A DNA stretch of 46,802 nt from Phycisphaerae bacterium (GTDB lineage: Bacteria; Planctomycetota; Phycisphaerae; Sedimentisphaerales; Anaerobacaceae), in the NCBI GenBank assembly GCA_030601845.1, contig JAUWAY010000020.1, positions 1 through 46,802 of the forward strand, read 5' to 3'. Under the pieces are notes generated by a model, which made no database searches, was not told where the DNA came from, and saw only the letters and a program-made list of their open reading frames with translations. This document shows positions 8,694 to 15,826 of this stretch, piece after piece. Every line of letters starts with the position of its first letter. Position 1 is the first letter of the stretch. Position numbers and translations under genes: made by a program.

Positions 8694-9347
8694 TTATTTT
8701 TCGAGTGAGGTGAGGCCTTTGCGGATAGCATACTTGGTAAGCTCGGCTACAGTGTGAATGTCGAGCTTATTCATTATCTGGCGACGATGGGTCTCGACGG
8801 TTTTGACACTTATGTGCAGTTTCAAGGCGATTTGCTTTGTTGACTTTCCTTCTGCGAGCAGTTGTAGGACCTCGCGTTCTCTGTTTGTCAGGAGTTCGGA
8901 ATCGGAGAAATCGACTTTTGCTAATCGATGCAGGTAGTCGTTAACCACAACACCAGATATGCCCGGGCTGAGGTATGTGTCGCCTTCAACAACGGTGTTG
9001 ATTGCCCGTGCCAGCTCTTCAAAGGCACAATCTTTGAGCAGATAGCCTGAGGCACCGCTTTTCAGCATCTCCGTTACGAACAATGAGTCTGAATGCATGG
9101 ATAGAGCGATTATTTTGACATCTGGGAATTCGCCTACTATCTGGCGGGTTGCCTCGGCGCCGTTCAAATCGGGCATAGTAACATCCATAATGACCACATC
9201 CGGCAGCAATTCCCGCACCAGGCGGACGGCGGTGCGTCCGTCCTCGGCCTCAGCCACTACCTCCATATCAGTTTGCTTATCGAGCAACGAGCGGAGGCCC
9301 TGCCGGGTGATTTTGTGGTCATCTGCCAATAAGATTCTTGTACTCAT
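8694..9347 (-). CDS. NarL/FixJ-type response regulator
   Basis: A 217-residue two-domain regulator. The receiver domain (1-120) has the acidic pair DD at 9-10, phospho-acceptor Asp55 in VVIMDVTMPDLNG and the conserved Lys in YLLKD. The LuxR-type helix-turn-helix (about 150-215) reads LTNREREVLQLLAEGKSTK and then VKTVETHRRQIMNKL. On phosphorylation such proteins dimerise and bind promoters. The start overlaps the stop of the PAS histidine kinase by ATGA and has AAGGAG eight bases upstream, so the pair is translationally coupled and almost surely cognate. The target genes are not evident here. Confidence 0.93.
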   Translation of the reverse strand: MSTRILLADDHKITRQGLRSLLDKQTDMEVVAEAEDGRTAVRLVRELLPDVVIMDVTMPDLNGAEATRQIVGEFPDVKIIALSMHSDSLFVTEMLKSGASGYLLKDCAFEELARAINTVVEGDTYLSPGISGVVVNDYLHRLAKVDFSDSELLTNREREVLQLLAEGKSTKQIALKLHISVKTVETHRRQIMNKLDIHTVAELTKYAIRKGLTSLEK

Positions 9348-12187
9348 TTTCGTTTCTCCTTGCTGTTTTCGTTGTGGTGGTCTATAGGTACGACCAGAGT
9401 AACGCAGGTTCCGTGGCCTGGTCTGGATTTAACATCAAGATGTCCGCCGATGTGGCTTAATCTTTCGCGAATACTAAACAGGCCGAAGCCACCTGTTTTG
9501 TAGTCGTGAGAACTGATTTGGGAAGTGTCGAAACCGGCTCCGTCGTCTTCAACGCTGATTTGTATTTCATCATGGACCCTTCTGCTTGAGACGGTTACGT
9601 TTTGTGCGTGTGCGTGCTTTGCAACGTTAACGAGCAACTCTCGGACGGCCTGGAACAGAAGGACGCGGACGTTATGCTCGAACGGTTTTGGGTGTTCATC
9701 TGATTTGAACCTGGTTGAGAAACCGTACTGCTGCTTGGTTTGTCTGACGAGCCATTTCACTGCGGCTTCGAAGCCCAGCTCATAGAGTACCGGCGGGCTC
9801 AGCTCGAACGTCAATGACCGTGTGCTGTCGATTGTCTGAGCAATTAGTTTGCGAATCTCGTCTAAAGACTCGGCAATCTCCGGTGAAGATACGGATTGGC
9901 GCAACGATTCTAATCTGATTTTGGAGATAGCCAGGTTTTGGCCAATATTGTCGTGGATACTGGTTGCAATTCGGTGTCTGAGGCGTTCCTCAGCCAGAGA
10001 CAATTCCGAAGCCAAAAACCGCAGTTGTTCTTGATAGACAAGTAGCTTTTCCTCAGCCTCTTTTCGTTCAGTGATATCCTCTACTGTACCCTCATAGTAA
10101 AGGACATTTCCCTGCTCGTCCCGAATAGTTACGGCGCTTTCGCAAACAAAGAGTTTTGAGCCATCTCGTTTTATCCAGGCGGATTCCAATCCAATGACCT
10201 TGCCCTCTTTTTCAAGCCGCTGCTTGAAAACCGAGCGATTATATGTCGGCTCAAGGTCATTGCTTTCCAGGTTGCGGTTAGCGACCTCTTCGAAAGACGA
10301 ATAACCCAACATCTTTACCAGCGCCGGATTTGCCATGACTATACGACCGTCAAGAGTAGTGCGATACAGGCCAATAACAGTATTTTCAAATATGGTTCTG
10401 AAATGTTCTTCTGCCTCCCGCAGAGCTTCATTTGCGAGCTTTCGCTCGGTGATGTTCCGGCCTAAGCCTACAATTCCTATAACCTTTCCGCGACTATCCC
10501 GCAACGGTACTTTGGTGGTTGCAACCCATCCTTCTTCGTGTGTCACCTGGTCCGTAACAGGTTCCTCTCCGTTGATAAGTGGTTGACCTGAGCGGATAAT
10601 TTGCTGCTCATCGGCATAATACTTCGATGCAAGCTCCTTCGGGTAAAAGTCGAAGTCTGTCTTTCCAACAAGCTCGTCCGGCGATTTCGCCCCCATTATG
10701 CGCGCAACTGCAATGTTACCGATAACAAAGCGGCTCTTTGTATCTTTGACATAGATATAATCCGGGAGGTTGTCTATCAAGGTGCGCAACAAATTGCGCT
10801 CTTGTGCCAGTGCTTCTTCTGCGAGCTTGCGCTCAGTGACGTCACGGCCCATGCCTACAATTCCTATGACCTCACCTTGACTATCCCGCAAAGGAACTTT
10901 GGTGGTTGTAACCCATCCTTTCTCATATGTCACCTGGTCCTCAAAGGGTTCTTCTCGGTTGATAAGTGGTTGACCCGAGCGGATGATTTGCTGCTCGTCG
11001 GCATAATACTTCGATGCAAGTTCCTTAGGGTAAAAGTCGAAGTCCGTCTTTTCAAGGAGTTCGTCCGGTTTTTTCGCTCCCATGAGGCGTGCGACGGCAA
11101 TGTTGCCGAGGACAAACCGGCTCTTGGTATCTTTGACGTAGATGGAATCCGGCAGGTTGTCTATCAAAGTTCGCAACAGATTGCGTTCCTCGGCCAGCGT
11201 TTTTTCTGCGCGTTTGCGTTCGTTGATTTCATTTTGCAACTCTTCGACGGCCTTTGCGAGCTCAGCGGTGCGCTGCTCAACCCGAATTTCCAACTCATCG
11301 CGCGCTTTCTGCAGCTCCCGCTCCGCGTGCTTGCGCTTGGTGATGTCTCTGAAGTACCAAATCCTACCATAATATTTGCCACTTGAAGCCAGCAAGGGAG
11401 AGGAGTATCTATCAAAGACTTTGCCGTCTTTAAATTGTATCTCGTCCCTACTTTTTTCATTTTTGTGGGCATAAAGATATTTTACTTTTCCAAGAAACTG
11501 CTCAGGATCCTTGAGTTGTTCCAAGACATATTGAAGCATCTTCTCGTCATCCTTTGTATCTAATATCTGCTTAGGCAGGTTCCACATTTCGCCAAAGCGT
11601 TTGTTGAATAAGATAGATTTGCCTTCACTATCTACAACCAAAATCCCATCGATTGATGTCTCAGATTGTGCCTCCAGGAGGGTAGTCTTAAACAGGAGCT
11701 CCTCCTCAGTTCGCTTACGCTCGGTAATCTCTGTAAGGAAACCTGCGTTATACTCTCTTCCATCTATCAGAACTTTAGTTGTATTAACATCTGCATATAT
11801 TATTGTTCCATCTTTTCTCAAGAATGGAATATCCTGTGCTAACGTTTTATCTCCTCGGGCCTGGGCCTGGAATTCAGAAATCACATACTCCAAATCCTCT
11901 TTGGGATGAACATCGCGTACACCCATTCGTTTCAATTCTTCCTCGCTATAACCAAGCATTTTACATATCGCTGGGTTGACATATTTGAACATCATTGTTT
12001 CAATGTCTGCGACGACTATCCCCTCAGCACTTCCTTCAAATAAAGCTCTGTATCTCGCCTCTGATTCTTTTAACATTTGCTCTGTGCGTTTGTGTTTAGC
12101 GCTCATCTGTTCCAGCTTTGCCACGCGGGACCGCAACGTGTGTAACTCTTCGATGAGCGTTTCTTTAGTTTTTTTGGGGTCACACAT
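9344..12187 (-). CDS. Multi-PAS sensor histidine kinase (HisKA_3, NarX/DegS class)
   Basis: A 947-residue cytoplasmic sensor without membrane segments. After an N-terminal coiled coil come five PAS domains (about 36-155, 165-285, 335-455, 460-580 and 585-705). A HisKA_3 dimerisation domain has its phospho-acceptor His in ATSIHDNIGQNL (about 743), and the HATPase_c domain has an N-box near 847, DDGAGFD near 882 and GFGLFSIRERL near 905. It would phosphorylate the overlapping response regulator. PAS3 and PAS4 are near-identical with a 387-bp (129-residue) period, a recent internal duplication. The start is preceded by a CGTATTTCG repeat rather than a good ribosome binding site. The ligand is unknown. 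Confidence 0.92.
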   Translation of the reverse strand: MCDPKKTKETLIEELHTLRSRVAKLEQMSAKHKRTEQMLKESEARYRALFEGSAEGIVVADIETMMFKYVNPAICKMLGYSEEELKRMGVRDVHPKEDLEYVISEFQAQARGDKTLAQDIPFLRKDGTIIYADVNTTKVLIDGREYNAGFLTEITERKRTEEELLFKTTLLEAQSETSIDGILVVDSEGKSILFNKRFGEMWNLPKQILDTKDDEKMLQYVLEQLKDPEQFLGKVKYLYAHKNEKSRDEIQFKDGKVFDRYSSPLLASSGKYYGRIWYFRDITKRKHAERELQKARDELEIRVEQRTAELAKAVEELQNEINERKRAEKTLAEERNLLRTLIDNLPDSIYVKDTKSRFVLGNIAVARLMGAKKPDELLEKTDFDFYPKELASKYYADEQQIIRSGQPLINREEPFEDQVTYEKGWVTTTKVPLRDSQGEVIGIVGMGRDVTERKLAEEALAQERNLLRTLIDNLPDYIYVKDTKSRFVIGNIAVARIMGAKSPDELVGKTDFDFYPKELASKYYADEQQIIRSGQPLINGEEPVTDQVTHEEGWVATTKVPLRDSRGKVIGIVGLGRNITERKLANEALREAEEHFRTIFENTVIGLYRTTLDGRIVMANPALVKMLGYSSFEEVANRNLESNDLEPTYNRSVFKQRLEKEGKVIGLESAWIKRDGSKLFVCESAVTIRDEQGNVLYYEGTVEDITERKEAEEKLLVYQEQLRFLASELSLAEERLRHRIATSIHDNIGQNLAISKIRLESLRQSVSSPEIAESLDEIRKLIAQTIDSTRSLTFELSPPVLYELGFEAAVKWLVRQTKQQYGFSTRFKSDEHPKPFEHNVRVLLFQAVRELLVNVAKHAHAQNVTVSSRRVHDEIQISVEDDGAGFDTSQISSHDYKTGGFGLFSIRERLSHIGGHLDVKSRPGHGTCVTLVVPIDHHNENSKEKRK
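10440..11210. repeat. 387-bp intragenic tandem duplication (PAS3/PAS4)
   Basis: Matching words such as 'ggttgtctatcaa' recur at 10768 and 11155, exactly 387 bp apart and in frame. The encoded PAS copies share long identical runs, for example KTDFDFYPKELASKYYADE. Confidence 0.85.
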
Positions 12188-12189
12188 AA

Positions 12190-12230
12190 TTCATATCTCG
12201 TATTTCGTGAAGCGTATTTCGTATTTTGTT
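12190..12230. repeat. CGTATTTCG word repeat before the histidine kinase
   Basis: Units CGTATTTCGTGAAG/CGTATTTCGTAT fill the gap between the NYN nuclease gene and the kinase start. The same family occurs at 15043-15090, 41515-41550 and 44258-44290. Confidence 0.7.
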
Positions 12231-12247
12231 TTGCTCTTCAGGGTTAT

Positions 12248-12727
12248 TTACTGCTCAAGGCCAAAAAACTTAAGCCATTGTTTTGTTTCACTCTCGCTTA
12301 GTCCGCTGCGTTTGGCTGGCGGCTCTTTGATTGTTTTTTTCCGGCCCAATTGCCTCCGGAGATTAGCCCAGAAAACTTCCGACTTTACCGTTGTTGCTTT
12401 TCTTGCCCGAGCAGCATCCCGCAACCTTCGGTCACTGCTGACAACGGTCAGTCTCTTCGGGGCGGTACTGGCTTTTATTTTATTCTCGATAACGGTGTCA
12501 GCATCGCTGCCCAGGCCAGCAAAAAGGACTTCCAAATTACTTATATTATCGAAGGCGCTTTTGTCCGGCGGCCCTGTACCGTCAAAAATAATTTCGCCGG
12601 TGTTGCTGATGAGTTTCAAATACCTTCCTATAATTCGGCACAACTGGACATCGCTAACTGACTCGAAGTCTTCGCTTATTTTCTGGACCGACCACAACAA
12701 ATTATGACCATCAATAATAACCGGCAT
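12248..12727 (-). CDS. NYN-domain ribonuclease-like protein (YacP/Rae1 family)
   Basis: A 159-residue protein with the PIN-like NYN fold of the YacP family. It has the N-terminal IIDGHNLL with its metal-binding Asp, then IIFDGTG, SDADTVIE, VVSSDRRLRDAAR and a SEVFW stretch, in the order known for YacP proteins. In Bacillus, Rae1 is a ribosome-associated endoribonuclease; that role here is inference by family. It starts 11 bases after the pyrC stop with no strong ribosome binding site, so it is probably coupled to the pyr transcript. The C-terminal 30 residues are basic and then a short helix. Confidence 0.85.
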   Translation of the reverse strand: MPVIIDGHNLLWSVQKISEDFESVSDVQLCRIIGRYLKLISNTGEIIFDGTGPPDKSAFDNISNLEVLFAGLGSDADTVIENKIKASTAPKRLTVVSSDRRLRDAARARKATTVKSEVFWANLRRQLGRKKTIKEPPAKRSGLSESETKQWLKFFGLEQ

Positions 12728-12738
12728 TTTCTCATTGA

Positions 12739-14040
12739 TTATTTACTTTTGCCGTTCCGTTCAAATCTTATTTCTCCGCCAACGATTGTTTTTTCGACTC
12801 TGCCAGTAACTGTCCAGCCGTGATAGGGGCAGTTTCTGCTCTTGGAGCGGAATTTATTTACATCAATTTTGTACTCGGCATTGGGGTCGATAATAGTAAC
12901 ATCGGCCTGCTTGCCCACCCCGAGCGTGCCTTTATCGACGCCGATTATCTTGGCCGGTTTTACCGTCATCAATTTGATAAGCATTGGCCAGTCCATAATG
13001 CCCGGCTTAATGAGCGCCTTGACATAAAGGCCGAGGGCACATTCCAAACTCGCTATTCCAAAAGGAGCAGCCAGGAATTCCAGCTCTTTTTCGCTTTTCA
13101 AGTGTGGAGCGTGGTCTGTCACGAGGGCATCAACAAGCCCATCAGCAATTGCCTGCTTTAGTGCCTCAACGTCGTTGGCTGTTCGCAACGGGGGATTTAC
13201 TTTGTAGTTGGTGTCATAATCGGCGCAACACTCTTCGGTAAAAAGCAAGTGGTGAGGTGTTACCTCACAGGTAACCGGCAAGGCATCTTTCCTGGCTGCT
13301 CTTATCAATTCGACCGAGCGTGCTGTTGATATGTGCTGGGCGTGGTAGCGAATTTTGGCGTGCCGTAGTTTTCTGACAAGCTGAATATCCCTCCAGAGCA
13401 TTGCTTCTTCGGCCAGTGCATCCATTCCCGGCAGGCCGAGCACGGTTGAATGAAATCCGGCGTTCATCACGCCGTTGCCTGCGAAACCATCGTCCTGACA
13501 ATGCTGGGCAATGACCACATCAAACATACTGGCATATTTTAGCGCCCTCAGCATAACAGCGGGGTGCTGCACTCCGTTGCCGTCATCTGTAAACCCGACG
13601 GCGCCGGCCTCGGTCATCAGCCCCATCTCCGCCAGCTCGACACCTTCTCTTTTCTTTGTGATAGCACCCATTGTATAGACGTGAGTTTTTCTTGTCTGCC
13701 TGCCCTTTCGATGGATATATTCGACGTCGGTTTCATTTTCGATAGGTGGGTTGGTATTTGGCATACAGACGACCGAGGTGAATCCGGCGGCCACTGCTGC
13801 CGCTGAGCCGCTTGCAATTGTCTCTTCCTCTTCGTCACCCGGCTCACGGAAGTGAACGTGGATATCAATCAAGCCCGGCGCGACTATTCTATCGGTGGCG
13901 TCGATAACTTTCTGTGCAGATTTTTCTATTTTGCCGAGTCCCGCAATTTTTTCATCGACGATGAGCACATCACACTTTTTGTCGATACCATTTGCAGGGT
14001 CTATCACTCGACCGTTCTTTATTAAGAGTTCAGAGTTCAT
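12739..14040 (-). CDS. pyrC: Dihydroorotase
   Basis: A 433-residue class-I-type dihydroorotase, closing carbamoyl-aspartate to dihydroorotate in pyrimidine synthesis. It shows the metal-binding DIHVHFREPG (about 60), the following CMPNTNPPIEN, and the late DHAPH motif (about 305) with the catalytic Asp. The length fits the family. It is third in the run pyrR-pyrB-pyrC. The start codon and the first codons lie inside a word-like repeat (CAAACTATGAAC) also found near 44612-44630, and no ribosome binding site is visible, so the translation start may have been reshaped by the repeat. The alternative is a start slightly further in. Confidence 0.95.
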   Translation of the reverse strand: MNSELLIKNGRVIDPANGIDKKCDVLIVDEKIAGLGKIEKSAQKVIDATDRIVAPGLIDIHVHFREPGDEEEETIASGSAAAVAAGFTSVVCMPNTNPPIENETDVEYIHRKGRQTRKTHVYTMGAITKKREGVELAEMGLMTEAGAVGFTDDGNGVQHPAVMLRALKYASMFDVVIAQHCQDDGFAGNGVMNAGFHSTVLGLPGMDALAEEAMLWRDIQLVRKLRHAKIRYHAQHISTARSVELIRAARKDALPVTCEVTPHHLLFTEECCADYDTNYKVNPPLRTANDVEALKQAIADGLVDALVTDHAPHLKSEKELEFLAAPFGIASLECALGLYVKALIKPGIMDWPMLIKLMTVKPAKIIGVDKGTLGVGKQADVTIIDPNAEYKIDVNKFRSKSRNCPYHGWTVTGRVEKTIVGGEIRFERNGKSK

Positions 14041-14090
14041 AGTTTGTAGTTCGTAGTAAAATAATCAATTATCAATAATCGGTTATCAAT
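14032..14090. repeat. Word-like repeat at the pyrC start
   Basis: The words 'gttcatagtttgtagttcg' and 'aataatcaattatcaataatc' fill the pyrB-pyrC gap and run over the pyrC start codon. Related words occur at 17633-17665, 34029-34045, 35145-35162 and 44612-44655. Confidence 0.7.
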
Positions 14091-15042
14091 GGCTTTGTGC
14101 TGCTGCCTGGTTGACGAGGAACAAGACGGCCATTCTCACAGCCACGCCGTTGGTTACCTGCTGGAGGATGACGCTGTTGGCGCCGTCGGCTACCTCGCTT
14201 TCCATCTCGAGGCCTCTGTTAATCGGCCCTGGGTGCATAACCAGAATGTCTGGTTTGGCTTTTTTCATACGTTCTACGGTCAGGCCGAAATAATGCGAGT
14301 ATTCGCGTATTGAAGGGAAGGGATTTCCGCCGAGCCGTTCAAACTGAATTCGCAGCATATTTATGACGTCAACCTTTTCGATGACCTCATCGAGGGAATA
14401 GCTTACGCTAACCGGCAGCCGATTTACCTGCGCCGGTATGAGCGTCGGCGGGCCGACAAATATAACTTCTGCGCCGAGTTTTGTCATCGCCCACATATCG
14501 CTGCGTGCGACCCGTGAGTGTGCTATATCGCCGACGATTGCAATTTTCAAACCCTCCAGCGTCCCTTTGATTTTGCGAATGGTATATACGTCCAAAAGCC
14601 CCTGAGTGGGGTGCTCACAGAAACCATCGCCGGCGTTGACCACACAAGCATTGATACTCCTGCTGAGGAATTTCGGTACGCCGCCCGCGGTGTGGCGAAT
14701 GACAACAATGTCGATGCCCATAGCTTCGAGATTCTTAGCGGTATCCAGGAGTGTTTCACCTTTGCTGACGGAGCTGGTTTTCTTCGTGAACTCTATAATA
14801 TCGGCGCTTAATCTGCTTGCGGCCAGAGTGAAGCTGTTTCGCGTTCGTGTGCTGTCTTCGAAAAACAGATTCACGACAAGTTTTCCTCGCAACGGTGGGG
14901 CTTTTTTGACGGCACGAGTGCTTATCTGCTCAAAACCTTTGGCGGTGTCAAGAATGTACGTAATCTCTTCGGCGTTCAACTCGCGCAGGCCCAGCAGGTG
15001 CTTGCGCTGCCACCTGAATTGTTTATTTTTTTTTAGCGCCAT
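14086..15042 (-). CDS. pyrB: Aspartate carbamoyltransferase catalytic subunit
   Basis: A 318-residue ATCase catalytic chain that joins carbamoyl phosphate to aspartate. It has the carbamoyl-phosphate loop FFEDSTRTRNSF (about 57-68), HPTQGLLDVYTI (about 140) and the C-terminal MHPGPINRGLEM (about 280). The length is normal. No pyrI-like regulatory chain is next to it. It follows pyrR by 49 bases. That gap is almost entirely the CGTATATCGTAT repeat, which leaves only ACGAGATT before the ATG, so a normal ribosome binding site is missing. Confidence 0.96.
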   Translation of the reverse strand: MALKKNKQFRWQRKHLLGLRELNAEEITYILDTAKGFEQISTRAVKKAPPLRGKLVVNLFFEDSTRTRNSFTLAASRLSADIIEFTKKTSSVSKGETLLDTAKNLEAMGIDIVVIRHTAGGVPKFLSRSINACVVNAGDGFCEHPTQGLLDVYTIRKIKGTLEGLKIAIVGDIAHSRVARSDMWAMTKLGAEVIFVGPPTLIPAQVNRLPVSVSYSLDEVIEKVDVINMLRIQFERLGGNPFPSIREYSHYFGLTVERMKKAKPDILVMHPGPINRGLEMESEVADGANSVILQQVTNGVAVRMAVLFLVNQAAAQSH

Positions 15043-15090
15043 AATCTCGTATTGCGTATATCGTATATCGTATATCGTATTGCGTATCGC
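15043..15090. repeat. CGTATATCGTAT tandem repeat in the pyrR-pyrB gap
   Basis: About five units of CGTATATCGTAT/CGTATTGCG run directly up to the pyrB start codon. They belong to the family seen before the kinase and at 44258-44290. Confidence 0.85.
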
Positions 15091-15091
15091 G

Positions 15092-15619
15092 TTATTCGAT
15101 GACGACTTCGTCTTTTCCGTCCGATTCGGAAAGAAAAACCTGTACTAATTTGCCGGGTTCAACGTCAGTTTTGTACCCGGCGTAATCGGCCTGTATCGGC
15201 AGCTCTCTGCCAACTCTGTCAACGAGGACAGCCAACTTTATCGCTTTTGGTCTTCCCAAATCTATAAGTGCATCCATCGCTGCCCGGATTGAGCGGCCGG
15301 TGTATAGAACGTCATCAACGAGAATGATGATTTTGTCATCTATATCGAAGCCGATCTCAGTGGTTCGAACCTGCGGTTGAGCAGTGCCCTGCGGCGAATT
15401 CAAATCGTCGCGGTAAAGGGTTATATCCAGAATTCCGCTCGGCACATCTTTGCCGAGTTTTTTTGATAATTGGGCTGAGAGCCGCTGGGCAAGAATCTCT
15501 CCTCTGCTGCGGATTCCGATTGCGGCAATATCGACTCCCGGCGGGGTCTCGGAAATAATGCGAATTGTCAAATCCTTGATAATCTGGTCGATTTGTTCGG
15601 GATTCAGGATTTTTTTCAT
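15092..15619 (-). CDS. pyrR: PyrR: pyr operon regulator / uracil phosphoribosyltransferase
   Basis: A 175-residue PyrR-type phosphoribosyltransferase. It has the PRPP loop IILVDDVLYTGRSIRAAMD and the following RPKAIKLAVLVDR. In Gram-positive bacteria PyrR binds pyr leader RNA when UMP is high and also makes UMP from uracil. I choose the ATG at 15617-15619 (MKKILNPEQ) because AGAGGT lies seven bases upstream; the longer frame would begin upstream of the promoter -10 box. It heads the pyrR-pyrB-pyrC run. The leader from the predicted transcription start is only about 35 bases, with no visible attenuator, so how it would regulate this operon is unclear. Confidence 0.93.
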   Translation of the reverse strand: MKKILNPEQIDQIIKDLTIRIISETPPGVDIAAIGIRSRGEILAQRLSAQLSKKLGKDVPSGILDITLYRDDLNSPQGTAQPQVRTTEIGFDIDDKIIILVDDVLYTGRSIRAAMDALIDLGRPKAIKLAVLVDRVGRELPIQADYAGYKTDVEPGKLVQVFLSESDGKDEVVIE

Positions 15620-15660
15620 AATGCAAACCTCTACCAAAGATGAGCCAAAATATCGGGGTG

Positions 15661-15689
15661 AGTATAGCAATTGCAGCCAGACAAAACAA
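15661..15689 (-). promoter_or_regulatory. Sigma-70-type promoter of pyrR
   Basis: On the minus strand TTGTTT (15684-15689), a 17-base spacer and TATACT (15661-15666). It lies 42 bases before the pyrR ATG and excludes the longer upstream pyrR frame. Confidence 0.75.
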
Positions 15690-15769
15690 GGTTTCTAAAG
15701 CAAGTTTTTGGAAAGCGGCTTTTCAATACTGAAAACGCCATATTACAGGAACCAGTCGGGATAATTTAC

Positions 15770-15798
15770 TTGAAAACAAAGCTGTTTTGTGGTATCAT
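15770..15798 (+). promoter_or_regulatory. Sigma-70-type promoter of the second subtilase
   Basis: TTGAAA (15770-15775), 17 bases, then TATCAT (15793-15798). It is divergent from the pyrR promoter and 28 bases ahead of the chosen start codon. Confidence 0.75.
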
Positions 15799-15826
15799 AG
15801 TAGTAAGAATCTGGAGGCAAGAAGGT

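Noticed and set aside
15620-15670. Longer N-terminus of PyrR
   Set aside because: It would start upstream of the -10 box, and the inner ATG has a good ribosome binding site and family match.
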